Below are positions 15,760 through 23,585 of a stretch of DNA of 35,176 nt, piece after piece. Under the pieces are notes generated by a model that worked only from the letters and a program-made list of their open reading frames with translations, had not been told where the DNA came from and made no database searches. The stretch's first letter is position 1. Each line of letters starts with the position of its first letter. The position numbers and the translations under genes were made by a program. Source of the DNA: an uncultured Lachnospiraceae bacterium (GTDB taxonomy: Bacteria; Bacillota; Clostridia; Lachnospirales; Lachnospiraceae); NCBI GenBank assembly GCA_910578825.1, contig CAJTSB010000026.1:1-35176 (forward strand). The letters run 5' to 3'.

Positions 15760-17730
15760 ATGAAAGTTACATTGAAAGACGGATCTGTCAAGGAGTACAG
15801 CGAGTCAAAGAGTGTTTATGATATCGCGTTGGATATCAGTGAAGGATTGGCGAGGGCAGCCTGTGCCGGCGAGGTGAACGGTGAGGTTGTGGATTTGCGG
15901 ACAGTTGTGGACAATGACTGTGAGCTGAATATTCTGACGCAGAAGGATGACGAAGGAATCCGGGTTGTCCGCCATACGTGCTCCCATGTGCTGGCAGAGG
16001 CTGTAAAACATTTGTTTCCAAACGCAAAGCTTGCCATCGGACCGTCGATAGACGAAGGTTTCTATTATGATTTTGAAGCAGAGCCTTTTTCCAGAGAGGA
16101 TTTGGACAATCTGGAGAAGGAGATGAAAAAGATTATCAAAGCAGGATGCCGTCTGGAGAAATTCACGCTCCCGAGAGCGGAGGCAATTTCGTTCATGCAG
16201 GAGAGAGAGGAGCCGTATAAGGTAGAGCTGATTGAGGATTTGCCGGAAGATGCGGAGATTTCTTTCTATAAGCAGGGGGATGGATTTACCGACTTGTGTG
16301 CGGGTCCTCATCTGATGAGCACAAAACCCATCAAGGCGTATAAATTGATTTCCTCCTCCATGGCGTATTGGAGAGGCGATTCTGATAAGGCACAGCTGCA
16401 GAGAATTTATGGTACGGCATTCTCAACAAAAGACGAGCTGAACGCATATCTTGAGCATTTGGAAGATATCAAAAAACGCGACCATAATCGACTGGGACGC
16501 GAGATGAAATTATTTACCACGGTGGATGTGATTGGACAGGGACTGCCTTTGCTGATGCCGAGGGGAGCCAAGATGGTACAGACCATGCAGCGGTGGATTG
16601 AAGACCTTGAGGACAATGAATGGGGCTATATCCGCACGAAGACGCCGTTGATGGCGAAATCTGATCTGTATAAGATTTCCGGTCACTGGGATCATTATAC
16701 CGACGGTATGTTTGTGCTGGGGGATGAAGAGAAGGACAAAGAAGTGTTTGCTTTACGTCCAATGACTTGTCCGTTCCAGTATTATGTATATAAGGCGGAG
16801 CAGCATTCCTATCGCGATCTGCCTCTGCGTTACGGTGAGACCTCTACGTTGTTCCGTAATGAGGATTCTGGAGAGATGCACGGACTTACGAGAGTGCGTC
16901 AGTTTACGATTTCGGAGGGACATCTGATTGTCCGCCCGGATCAGATGGTGGAGGAATTTAAGCGCTGCCTTGCATTGGCGAAACATTGCCTGACGACCCT
17001 GGGCGTTGAGGAAGACGTTACTTATCACCTGTCTAAATGGGATCCGGACAACCGCGAGAAGTATATCGGAGAGCCGGAAGTCTGGGAGGAAACGCAGCAG
17101 CATATGCGCAATATTATGCTGGAATTGGAAATCCCGTTTACCGAGGAAGTGGGCGAAGCTGCTTTCTACGGTCCCAAGATAGATATCAACACCAAAAATG
17201 TCTATGGCAAGGAAGATACCATGATTACCATTCAGTGGGATGCCCTGCTTGCCGAGCAGTTTGATATGTATTACATTGACCAGAACGGCGACAAAGTACG
17301 TCCTTACATCATTCACAGAACTTCTATGGGCTGTTATGAGCGCACATTGGCATGGCTGATTGAGAAATATGCGGGTAAATTCCCGACATGGCTGTGTCCG
17401 GAGCAGGTAAGGGTGCTGCCGATTTCGGATAAATATGAGAACTATGCTGCAGAAGTTGAGCAACAGTTGAGGGCGAATGGCATTCTCTGTTCTGTGGATA
17501 ACCGTTCGGAGAAGATTGGCTATAAGATTCGCGAGGCGCGTCTCGAGAAACTTCCCTATATGCTGGTTGTAGGACAGAAGGAGGCGGAAGAGCACACGGT
17601 ATCTGTAAGAAGCCGTTTTGCGGGAGATGAAGGAGCCCAATCGTTAGATGCATTTATTGCACAGATTAGCGAGGAAATCCGTACGAAGAAAATTCGCAAA
17701 GAAGAAGTACAGGAAGAAAATAAAAATTAA
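15760..17730 (+). CDS. thrS: Threonine--tRNA ligase
   Basis: Class II synthetase that charges tRNA-Thr. Order of domains: TGS (about 1-62), editing domain with the zinc-like site H72-x3-H76 and C180-x3-H184, catalytic core about 245-535, and C-terminal anticodon-binding domain about 540-640. Catalytic zinc ligands are Cys337, His388 and His519, matching C334, H385 and H511 of the Escherichia coli enzyme. Motif 2 is visible as RNEDSGEMHGLTRVRQF. The usual MNCPxH block reads MTCPFQ here, but the cysteine is kept. At 656 residues the length is normal. No T-box leader is visible: the gene begins nine bases after the SEC-C gene. Confidence 0.97.
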   Translation: MKVTLKDGSVKEYSESKSVYDIALDISEGLARAACAGEVNGEVVDLRTVVDNDCELNILTQKDDEGIRVVRHTCSHVLAEAVKHLFPNAKLAIGPSIDEGFYYDFEAEPFSREDLDNLEKEMKKIIKAGCRLEKFTLPRAEAISFMQEREEPYKVELIEDLPEDAEISFYKQGDGFTDLCAGPHLMSTKPIKAYKLISSSMAYWRGDSDKAQLQRIYGTAFSTKDELNAYLEHLEDIKKRDHNRLGREMKLFTTVDVIGQGLPLLMPRGAKMVQTMQRWIEDLEDNEWGYIRTKTPLMAKSDLYKISGHWDHYTDGMFVLGDEEKDKEVFALRPMTCPFQYYVYKAEQHSYRDLPLRYGETSTLFRNEDSGEMHGLTRVRQFTISEGHLIVRPDQMVEEFKRCLALAKHCLTTLGVEEDVTYHLSKWDPDNREKYIGEPEVWEETQQHMRNIMLELEIPFTEEVGEAAFYGPKIDINTKNVYGKEDTMITIQWDALLAEQFDMYYIDQNGDKVRPYIIHRTSMGCYERTLAWLIEKYAGKFPTWLCPEQVRVLPISDKYENYAAEVEQQLRANGILCSVDNRSEKIGYKIREARLEKLPYMLVVGQKEAEEHTVSVRSRFAGDEGAQSLDAFIAQISEEIRTKKIRKEEVQEENKN

Positions 17731-17798
17731 ATATAATTTTTGTGTTTGTGTGGCAGTTCTTGCCATGCATAAATGACATGAAATCCCCTGATACTAAT

Positions 17799-17833
17799 AA
17801 AGCGGACAGAACCATAAAAGGTCTGTCCGCTTT
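17799..17833 (+). terminator. Terminator-like hairpin after thrS
   Basis: AAAGCGGACAGA (17799-17810) pairs perfectly with TCTGTCCGCTTT (17822-17833). The downstream T run is short (TTT then AAAA), so termination may be partial and some transcripts may enter the next gene. Confidence 0.7.
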
Positions 17834-17871
17834 AAAATCGCCGGAAAAGGTGCAAGAAAGGAGATTTCAAA

Positions 17872-18189
17872 ATGACACGTTTAAAATGTTCTGTAAGGAA
17901 TTGTGCTTACAATGATGACAACCTCTGCGCTAAGAGGGATATTATGGTAGGAGGACAGGAGGCGGACAAACCAAATGAAACCTGTTGCGAGAGTTTTCGC
18001 GAGCGAAGCGAGAGCATGACAAACTCTGTACAGCAGGGAACTCCTGAGACCAGTGTGGGATGTCACGCAGAAAACTGTCGATTTAACGAAGGATGTAAAT
18101 GCCATGCGGATGAAATCGGCATAGCAGGCAGCAATGCATGTTGCTGTGCGGAGACAAAATGCGCAAGCTTTGACTGTGAATGCAAGTAA
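17872..18189 (+). CDS. Double DUF1540 domain protein
   Basis: Cysteine-rich protein of 105 residues with two DUF1540 modules: residues about 3-43 (LKCSVRNCAYNDDNLCAKRD through TCCESF) and about 62-103 (VGCHAENCRFNEGCKCHADE through CASFDCECK). Each has the family's C-x4-NC-x-(Y/F)N-x4-C spacing, which suggests metal binding; the function of the family is unknown. A good ribosome-binding site (AAAGGAG, about 17857) precedes the ATG. The linker between modules (FRERSESM) is encoded by a small repeat block described separately. It has no visible promoter of its own and may depend on read-through from thrS. Confidence 0.88.
   Translation: MTRLKCSVRNCAYNDDNLCAKRDIMVGGQEADKPNETCCESFRERSESMTNSVQQGTPETSVGCHAENCRFNEGCKCHADEIGIAGSNACCCAETKCASFDCECK
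17987..18015. repeat. GCGAGAG repeat block within the DUF1540 gene
   Basis: GCGAGAG occurs at 17987-17993 and again at 18008-18014, exactly seven codons later. Between them lies the inverted repeat TTCGC (17996-18000) with GCGAA (18003-18007). The block encodes the linker between two cysteine modules. Confidence 0.5.
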
Positions 18190-18218
18190 GTAAATTTTTA
18201 CAAAAAATAAAAAAACAC

Positions 18219-18247
18219 TTGTAAAATGAAAAGACTAGAAGTAAAAT
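18219..18247 (+). promoter_or_regulatory. Promoter of the zinc-dependent phospholipase C family gene
   Basis: TTGTAA (18219-18224), 17 bases, TAAAAT (18242-18247). The ATG at 18286 follows with a normal leader and an AGGAGG site near 18275. Confidence 0.65.
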
Positions 18248-18285
18248 AGGACTGGAATATCGAATGGAAAGCATAGGAGGATGTC

Positions 18286-18888
18286 ATGCGTAAGAAGTCT
18301 CATATATCGTTGGCGAAGTATATTGTAGGAAGTTTGGATGAACAGGATCTTATCAAACACAAAAAGGCGTTTTATCTTGGGAGTATCCTGCCGGACTGTA
18401 AACCCTCTTTTTTGACAGTGAAACATGAGATGGAAGGAACGTTTCCAAAAGTTCAGCGTGAGTTGAAGAGGTTGGTGGAGCTGCAGCAGTCTTCTAAGAT
18501 TAATATGCGGGTCTTCTACCGTAATCTGGGCGAAATGATTCATTATATTGCAGATTACTTCACATTTCCTCATAATGCTAAGTTTTCCGGGAACCTGAAA
18601 GAACACTGTATTTATGAAAAGCATCTGAAGAAGACCCTGAAGGAATATATTCAGAGTGGCGAGGCTAAGAGAAATCAGCCTCAGATTTTGAAATCCGTGC
18701 AGAATCTTAACAGCACGGAGGCAATTTGTAATTTCATCAGGAAAAAGCACGATGCATATATTAAATTGAAGAATAATGTCGAAGATGACTGCCGACAGAT
18801 TGTATCGCTCTGCCATCAGGTGGTGGCGGCGGTTTTACAGCTGGTTCACAGGGACTCTCCCCGAATGCCGATAATTGCAGCCAATTAG
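18286..18888 (+). CDS. Zinc-dependent phospholipase C family protein
   Basis: Protein of 200 residues resembling the bacterial zinc-dependent phospholipase C/S1-P1 fold (helical, trinuclear zinc site). Likely metal-ligand segments are KKSHISLAKYI (His near residue 5), YLGSILPDCKPS (Asp), HEM (His), GEMIHYIADYFTFPHN (His and Asp in one helix) and KEHCIYEKHLKK. Unlike secreted phospholipase C it has no signal peptide and is shorter, so it is probably cytoplasmic and its substrate is unknown. The gene has its own promoter. An AGGAGG site precedes the start. Confidence 0.85.
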   Translation: MRKKSHISLAKYIVGSLDEQDLIKHKKAFYLGSILPDCKPSFLTVKHEMEGTFPKVQRELKRLVELQQSSKINMRVFYRNLGEMIHYIADYFTFPHNAKFSGNLKEHCIYEKHLKKTLKEYIQSGEAKRNQPQILKSVQNLNSTEAICNFIRKKHDAYIKLKNNVEDDCRQIVSLCHQVVAAVLQLVHRDSPRMPIIAAN

Positions 18889-18893
18889 AGATT

Positions 18894-18920
18894 TGTCGAA
18901 TAAAAGCATTCCCTGTCGAA
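18894..18920 (+). promoter_or_regulatory. Two tandem Spo0A boxes
   Basis: TGTCGAA occurs at 18894-18900 and at 18914-18920, identical, in the same orientation and 20 bp apart (two helical turns). Both match the core 0A box bound by the sporulation regulator Spo0A. They lie about 65-90 bp before the predicted transcript start of the Spo0E-like gene. An inverted repeat GAGATTT (18888-18894) with AAATCTC (18919-18925) overlaps them; no T run follows, so it is not a typical terminator. Confidence 0.7.
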
Positions 18921-18949
18921 ATCTCGTGTAAAAAAATAGCGAAATACGT

Positions 18950-18978
18950 TTGATTTTTGCACAAAAAGAGACTACAAT
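18950..18978 (+). promoter_or_regulatory. Promoter of the Spo0E-like gene
   Basis: TTGATT (18950-18955), 17 bases, TACAAT (18973-18978), a near-consensus SigA promoter. Start of transcription about 18985, about 20 bases before the ATG at 19007. Confidence 0.75.
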
Positions 18979-19006
18979 AAGGGTGCATAAGACAAGGAGC
19001 TGCAAG

Positions 19007-19183
19007 ATGAAGAGAATAGGAGAACTACGAAAAGAAATTGAGACAGTACGAAGGGAATTAGATGTAGTTGCAGCGGAAGATGTCAGTACGGAGGAATGTT
19101 ATCGCATCAGCCTTCGCCTGGATCGTCTCATGGAAGACTACATGCAATACACAAAAGAAGAGCACCTTCAGAATTGCGGGTGA
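19007..19183 (+). CDS. Spo0E-like aspartyl-phosphate phosphatase family protein
   Basis: Small protein of 58 residues resembling Spo0E, which dephosphorylates Spo0A and so restrains entry into sporulation. It is predicted as two helices joined by a loop (about 1-22 and 29-50). The family signature S-x-x-L-D is present as SLRLDRLMEDYM near residues 34-45. The ATG at 19007 follows AAGGAG (18994-18999). The upstream in-frame extension is ignored because it overlaps the promoter. Two Spo0A boxes precede the promoter, which would make a feedback loop. The family match rests on a short motif plus length, so other short helical regulators remain possible. Confidence 0.75.
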   Translation: MKRIGELRKEIETVRRELDVVAAEDVSTEECYRISLRLDRLMEDYMQYTKEEHLQNCG

Positions 19184-19212
19184 GAATGACAATAGAATAT
19201 AGTGATAGAAGA

Positions 19213-19240
19213 GAACCCTGAGAAATCAGGGTTCTTTTTT
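19213..19240 (+). terminator. Intrinsic terminator after the Spo0E-like gene
   Basis: GAACCCTGA (19213-19221) and TCAGGGTTC (19226-19234) form a perfect nine-pair stem with loop GAAA, followed by six T residues. Downstream (19255-19310) lie further small hairpins, including GCGGG-CTTG-CCCGC, before the mraZ promoter. Confidence 0.93.
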
Positions 19241-19340
19241 GTCTTATAGGAAATATGTGCGCAATCCCCCATGAATGAGGGATAGGGGCGTTGATGCGGG
19301 CTTGCCCGCTTTGTTCTTTTGTAAAATTACTAAAATTCTG

Positions 19341-19369
19341 TTGCTTTTTCTCCGGTAATGGTCTAGAAT
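19341..19369 (+). promoter_or_regulatory. mraZ (dcw cluster) promoter
   Basis: TTGCTT (19341-19346), 17 bases, TAGAAT (19364-19369). The transcript would start near 19376, at the beginning of the MraZ-type repeat array. Confidence 0.7.
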
Positions 19370-19377
19370 GGAATATG

Positions 19378-19435
19378 AGTGGAGGAAAGTGGTAGATAAT
19401 GGATTGAAGTGGTGGATAAGTGGATAACATTGTGG
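19378..19435 (+). promoter_or_regulatory. MraZ operator: direct repeats of AGTGG at helical spacing
   Basis: AGTGG or a one-base variant recurs at 19378, 19388, 19398 (AATGG), 19408, 19419 and 19431 (TGTGG), with spacings 10, 10, 10, 11 and 12. MraZ proteins bind short G-rich direct repeats spaced one helical turn apart. The position, just at the transcript start and before mraZ, fits autoregulation. Confidence 0.7.
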
Positions 19436-19483
19436 ATAACCCACTGAGAAAAGCCATAATCCCGAAGTCAGAAGGTGATGCAG

Positions 19484-19915
19484 ATGTTCATGGGAGAATA
19501 CAATCACACAGTAGATGCAAAGGGCAGACTGATAGTTCCTTCCAAATTCAGGGACCAATTGGGTGATGAATTTGTGGTAACAAAGGGATTGGATGGATGT
19601 TTATTTGTGTATTCTTCAGAAGAATGGAAGCTGATCGAGACGAAATTCCGTGAGGTATCACAATTCTCCAAAGAAGCCCGTAAGTTTGCGAGATTCTTCT
19701 TTGCGGGCGCAACTGTCTGTGAAGTGGACAAGCAGGGGCGCGTTCTTCTCCCGGCAGTCTTACGGGAATTTGCAGGGATTGAGAAGGAAATCATATCCGC
19801 AGGCGTGGTAAACCACATTGAAATCTGGAGTAAAGACAGATGGCAGGAGACCAGCGAGTATGATGACGTGGAGGAAATCGCAGAACATATGGCAAGCCTC
19901 GGATTAATGATATAA
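19484..19915 (+). CDS. mraZ: Transcriptional regulator MraZ
   Basis: DNA-binding regulator of the division and wall cluster, with two AbrB-like swapped-hairpin repeats per chain and a ring-shaped oligomer. The two repeats are visible as MFMGEYNHTVDAKGRLIVPS (about 1-20) and TVCEVDKQGRVLLPAVLREF (about 78-97); each carries the DxKGR or DxQGR turn. The ATG at 19484 (143 residues) is chosen because family members begin MFMGEY and AAGGTGA (19472-19478) precedes it. An in-frame ATG at 19478 and GTG at 19475 are alternatives. It is the first gene of the cluster and sits just after its presumed operator. Confidence 0.97.
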   Translation: MFMGEYNHTVDAKGRLIVPSKFRDQLGDEFVVTKGLDGCLFVYSSEEWKLIETKFREVSQFSKEARKFARFFFAGATVCEVDKQGRVLLPAVLREFAGIEKEIISAGVVNHIEIWSKDRWQETSEYDDVEEIAEHMASLGLMI

Positions 19916-19928
19916 GAAAGGAAATCGC

Positions 19929-20876
19929 ATGGAATTTAAGCATAAGTCCGTTCTTTTAAGAGAGACAATCGAATACCTGAACATCCGGCCGGATGGAGTC
20001 TATGTAGACGGAACGCTGGGTGGCGGCGGACATGCATACGAGGTGTGTAAGCGGTTATCGAAAAGAGGAAAGTTTATTGGAATTGACCAGGATGAGGATG
20101 CCATTAAAGCGGCGACCAGAAGGTTGTCAGAGTTTGAGGACAAGATACAGATTATACGGAGCAATTACTGTGATATGCGGCAGGTGTTAGCGGATATCGG
20201 CATTGCAAGGGTGGATGGTATTGTGCTGGATTTGGGCGTATCGTCCTACCAGTTGGATGACCCGACCCGGGGATTTACCTATCGAACGGAGGATGCACCG
20301 CTGGATATGAGGATGGACAAACGTCAGGAGTTTACGGCGAAGGATATTGTAAATACCTACAGTGAACAGGAATTGTATCGGATCATCCGTGATTATGGAG
20401 AAGATAAATTTGCAAAGAACATTGCCAGACATATTGTATCGGCAAGACAGGAAAAAGAGATAGAAACGACAGGTGAATTGACGGAGATTATCAAAGCTGC
20501 AATCCCGGCAAAGATACGCATGAAGGGAGGACATCCTTCCAAACGCACGTTTCAGGCAATCAGAATTGAGCTGAACCGGGAATTGGAGTTGTTGCAGGAG
20601 TCGTTGGAGGATATGATTCGTCTCCTGAATCCGGGAGGGAGAATTGGAATTATTACCTTTCATTCCCTGGAAGACAGGATTGTGAAGAACATTTATAAGA
20701 AAAATGAGAATCCATGCACATGTCCCAGTGATTTTCCGGTATGCGTGTGTGGCAGGAAACCGTCAGGCAGGGTGGTGACAAGAAAACCAATCGTGCCGTC
20801 CGAGGAAGAAATTGAGTTTAATCCGCGCTCCAGGAGCTCAAAACTGAGGGTGTTTGAGAAAATGGAGACAGAATAG
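19929..20876 (+). CDS. rsmH: 16S rRNA (cytosine(1402)-N(4))-methyltransferase RsmH
   Basis: Methylates N4 of C1402 in 16S rRNA using S-adenosylmethionine. The 315 residues show the start HKSVLLRETIEYL, the SAM-binding loop DGTLGGGGHA (about 29-38), GIDQDEDAI, the LDLGVSSYQLDDPTRGFTYR block, HPSKRTFQAIRIELNREL, and GIITFHSLEDRIVKN. It begins 13 bases after mraZ behind AAAGGA, as usual in the cluster. Confidence 0.98.
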   Translation: MEFKHKSVLLRETIEYLNIRPDGVYVDGTLGGGGHAYEVCKRLSKRGKFIGIDQDEDAIKAATRRLSEFEDKIQIIRSNYCDMRQVLADIGIARVDGIVLDLGVSSYQLDDPTRGFTYRTEDAPLDMRMDKRQEFTAKDIVNTYSEQELYRIIRDYGEDKFAKNIARHIVSARQEKEIETTGELTEIIKAAIPAKIRMKGGHPSKRTFQAIRIELNRELELLQESLEDMIRLLNPGGRIGIITFHSLEDRIVKNIYKKNENPCTCPSDFPVCVCGRKPSGRVVTRKPIVPSEEEIEFNPRSRSSKLRVFEKMETE

Positions 20877-20920
20877 AAATATAGGCAGAATAGAGCAGAG
20901 ACAGATTAGGAGACAAGATT

Positions 20921-21448
20921 ATGAGACAGCAACAAGAGTTGCAATATTGGGAAAGCAATACAACATACATAGATGGAAGTGCGGCAAGAGAGCTCCAAAG
21001 AGAAATTGAGCAGCGCAGAGAGCAGGTACATCAGGAGTTTGTGCGGCGGCAGGAGGAAGAACGGGAACTTCGAAAGCGTCAGAGACAGACCCGGGTTGCT
21101 GTTCAGAGGAATCGTGCGCGTTCTCTTCAGATTAGCCCGACTTACGTGATGTTTTTAACGGCAACGGTGGCAGTGATGGCGGTGGTTTTCGCCTGCTATC
21201 TGCATTTGCAGTCTGTATTAAACCAGAGCGTGCAGAATGTTGCCAGCCTGGAGACGGAAGTTTTGGATTTGAAGAACGATAACGATGCGGTACAGAAGAA
21301 GATCAGCAATTCAGTAAATATCGACAATATCAGACAGCGCGCCATGAATGAGCTTGGCATGGCATATCCACAGGAAGATCAAATTGAGTATTTTGAGGTG
21401 GATAACGACGATTATATGAATCAGTACGAAGAGATACCGGAAAGGTGA
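20921..21448 (+). CDS. ftsL: Cell division protein FtsL-like
   Basis: Bitopic division protein of 175 residues: a charged cytoplasmic part (about 1-72, with a basic Arg-rich stretch), one membrane helix (about 76-98), and an extracytoplasmic coiled coil (about 99-140). FtsL partners FtsB/DivIC and FtsQ/DivIB and helps activate septal peptidoglycan synthesis. The assignment rests on topology and position between rsmH and a division PBP; sequence conservation in the family is low. The cytoplasmic part is longer than usual. It follows an AGGAGA site and ends two bases before the next gene, suggesting coupling. Confidence 0.8.
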   Translation: MRQQQELQYWESNTTYIDGSAARELQREIEQRREQVHQEFVRRQEEERELRKRQRQTRVAVQRNRARSLQISPTYVMFLTATVAVMAVVFACYLHLQSVLNQSVQNVASLETEVLDLKNDNDAVQKKISNSVNIDNIRQRAMNELGMAYPQEDQIEYFEVDNDDYMNQYEEIPER

Positions 21449-21449
21449 A

Positions 21450-23507
21450 ATGCCAGTGGGTAATCGAAAACAGGAATACAGAAAAAAGAGAACGGCGAAA
21501 TTTTCTTCGACGATGAAAAAGAAACTACTGATCGTATTTTCCGCAATTATAGCGCTGTCTGTCGGACTGGTGGCAAGACTCATCTATATTGACCAGGTAA
21601 AAGGGGAAGAGTATGAAAAGCAGGTACTCGGACAGCAGAGTTACGGGAGCGAGACGATTCCCTATCAGCGTGGAGAAATTCTCGATACGAAGGGAATTGT
21701 TCTGGCAACCAATGTGGATGTATACAATGTGGTTCTGGATTGCAAGCTTATCAATGATGACAAAGACAAATACATGGAGCCTACGATAAAGGCTTTACTT
21801 CAGTGTTTTGAGGATGTCACCGAAGAAGAAATTCGTGCGGCGCTTGCCGAACAGGCGGATAGCCGCTATTTTGTATTGCGCAAGAAACTGCTCTATGAGC
21901 AGATTGAGCCATTTCAGGAATTGCAGGCTCAGACGGACAGAAAGGGTAAAAAGGTAAACCCCAATGTTCAGGGCGTATGGTTTGAGAAAGAGTATAAGAG
22001 GCAGTACCCTTATGGGAAACTTGCCAGCAAGGTACTGGGATTCACGACGTCTGGAAATGAGGGCATCGGCGGTCTGGAAGATTATTACAATGACACGTTA
22101 AATGGAATTGATGGCAGACAGTATGGTTATCTTAATACAGACAACAATCTGGAAAAGACAACGAAGGAACCTGTCAATGGCAACAGCCTGATTACAACGA
22201 TTGACTCCAATATTCAGAAAATCATTGATGATAATATTGCACAGTTTCAGGAAGAACACCGAGACGAGGAAGTGACAGGAGCCGGCAGCCGGCATACGGG
22301 CGTTCTCGTCATGAATCCGCAGAATGGGGAAATTCTTGGGATGTCCGATAATTATACCTATGATTTGAATAATCCATGGGATTTGACGCAGTATTTTCCA
22401 CAGGACAAAGTAGATAAATTTAGTGAGAAACAGAGGTTGAAACGACTCAATGCCATCTGGCAGAATTTCTGCATCACTTATACGTACGAGCCGGGTTCCA
22501 CCGCAAAGCCGTTTACGGTTGCCACGGGACTGGAGACGGGAAAACTCAAGGAAACGTATGAGTGCGACGGTGTGGAGAAATATGGAGGACATGAAATTAA
22601 ATGCGTCAACCGTTCCGGTCACGGGACGGAAACGATTGAGAAGTCTCTGATGGACTCCTGCAATGACGCGCTGATGCAGATGGCGGTAGATATCGGAAAA
22701 GAGGATTTTTATAAGTACCAGAATATATTTAATTTTGGATTGAAGACGAATATTGACCTGCCGGGAGAAACACGTACGGATGGACTGATTTATACGGTAG
22801 ATAATACGAATATGACGTCCCTGGTCACGAATTCATTCGGACAGAATTTTAACGTGACGATGGTGCAGCTTGCAAGTGCGTTTTGTTCCTTGATCAATGG
22901 AGGCTACTATTATCAGCCGCATCTTGTCAAAAAAATTGTTGATGAGCATGGGAATATTGTGCAGAATATGGAAACTTCCCCCTTGAAACAGACGATTTCC
23001 AGACAGACAAGCGACTTGATAAAGGAGTATCTCTATAAGACCGTGTCCGAGGGAACCGGAAGGAGCGCCAAGGTGCCGGGATATTCCATGGGTGGAAAAA
23101 CGGGAACAGCGCAGAAAGGAAGGCGCGAGGATAAGAAATATGTCGTTTCTTTTATTGGATTTGCACCGGTAGAGGATCCGAAGGTTCTTGTCTATGTCGT
23201 AATTGACGAGGCGAATGTTGCGGAGGACGACCAGAGCAGCGCGCTTGCCACAGCTTTGGCGAAAAAAATTTTTGGAGAACTTCTTCCTTATATGAATATA
23301 TTTGAAGATGAGCGGGAAGTGACGGCGGATGATGGCACGGCGCAAGGCGAAGTGACACAGGAGGAAGAATCGCAGGAAGACGCATCGCCGGAAACATCGG
23401 AGGCTGTTCCGGAGGACGTGCCGGACGCCATGCCCGAAGGTGCGGATGGAACCATGCAGCAGCCGGAGGATATGCTGGATGGGATGACGCCCGAAGAATA
23501 TCCGTAA
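21450..23507 (+). CDS. Class B penicillin-binding protein (FtsI/PBP2B-type)
   Basis: Septal transpeptidase that cross-links peptidoglycan with FtsW. A basic N-terminus and one membrane helix (about 25-45) precede the PBP dimerisation domain (about 60-240). The transpeptidase domain has the three canonical motifs: STAK at 350-353, SCN at 403-405 and KTG at 550-552. There is no PASTA domain. Instead the C-terminus (about 620-685) is a long acidic, low-complexity tail rich in Glu, Asp, Pro and Met. The gene begins two bases after ftsL. By position it corresponds to pbpB of Bacillus; spoVD is the alternative name for one of the two adjacent PBPs. Confidence 0.93.
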   Translation: MPVGNRKQEYRKKRTAKFSSTMKKKLLIVFSAIIALSVGLVARLIYIDQVKGEEYEKQVLGQQSYGSETIPYQRGEILDTKGIVLATNVDVYNVVLDCKLINDDKDKYMEPTIKALLQCFEDVTEEEIRAALAEQADSRYFVLRKKLLYEQIEPFQELQAQTDRKGKKVNPNVQGVWFEKEYKRQYPYGKLASKVLGFTTSGNEGIGGLEDYYNDTLNGIDGRQYGYLNTDNNLEKTTKEPVNGNSLITTIDSNIQKIIDDNIAQFQEEHRDEEVTGAGSRHTGVLVMNPQNGEILGMSDNYTYDLNNPWDLTQYFPQDKVDKFSEKQRLKRLNAIWQNFCITYTYEPGSTAKPFTVATGLETGKLKETYECDGVEKYGGHEIKCVNRSGHGTETIEKSLMDSCNDALMQMAVDIGKEDFYKYQNIFNFGLKTNIDLPGETRTDGLIYTVDNTNMTSLVTNSFGQNFNVTMVQLASAFCSLINGGYYYQPHLVKKIVDEHGNIVQNMETSPLKQTISRQTSDLIKEYLYKTVSEGTGRSAKVPGYSMGGKTGTAQKGRREDKKYVVSFIGFAPVEDPKVLVYVVIDEANVAEDDQSSALATALAKKIFGELLPYMNIFEDEREVTADDGTAQGEVTQEEESQEDASPETSEAVPEDVPDAMPEGADGTMQQPEDMLDGMTPEEYP

Positions 23508-23532
23508 TAGAGTTTTCGAACAAAAAGTACAT

Positions 23533-23585
23533 AACCTCATAAATAAGGTAATAGATTATAGTAACAGTTTTTATGAGGTTTTTGA
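23533..23585 (+). promoter_or_regulatory. Hairpin covering the ribosome-binding site of the second PBP gene
   Basis: AACCTCATAAA (23533-23543) pairs perfectly with TTTATGAGGTT (23570-23580). Five T residues (23579-23583) overlap and follow the right arm, so it resembles an intrinsic terminator. GAGG (23575-23578), the only ribosome-binding site for the ATG at 23586, is inside the right arm. The hairpin could therefore reduce both read-through and translation of the second PBP. Confidence 0.65.

Noticed and set aside
16753..17640. Minus-strand ORF of 295 residues
   Set aside because: It is the antisense shadow of the thrS catalytic and anticodon domains, with no start signal or recognisable domain.
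18888..18925. Hairpin read as a terminator for the phospholipase-like gene
   Set aside because: No T run follows on the plus strand; the paired Spo0A boxes explain the symmetry better.
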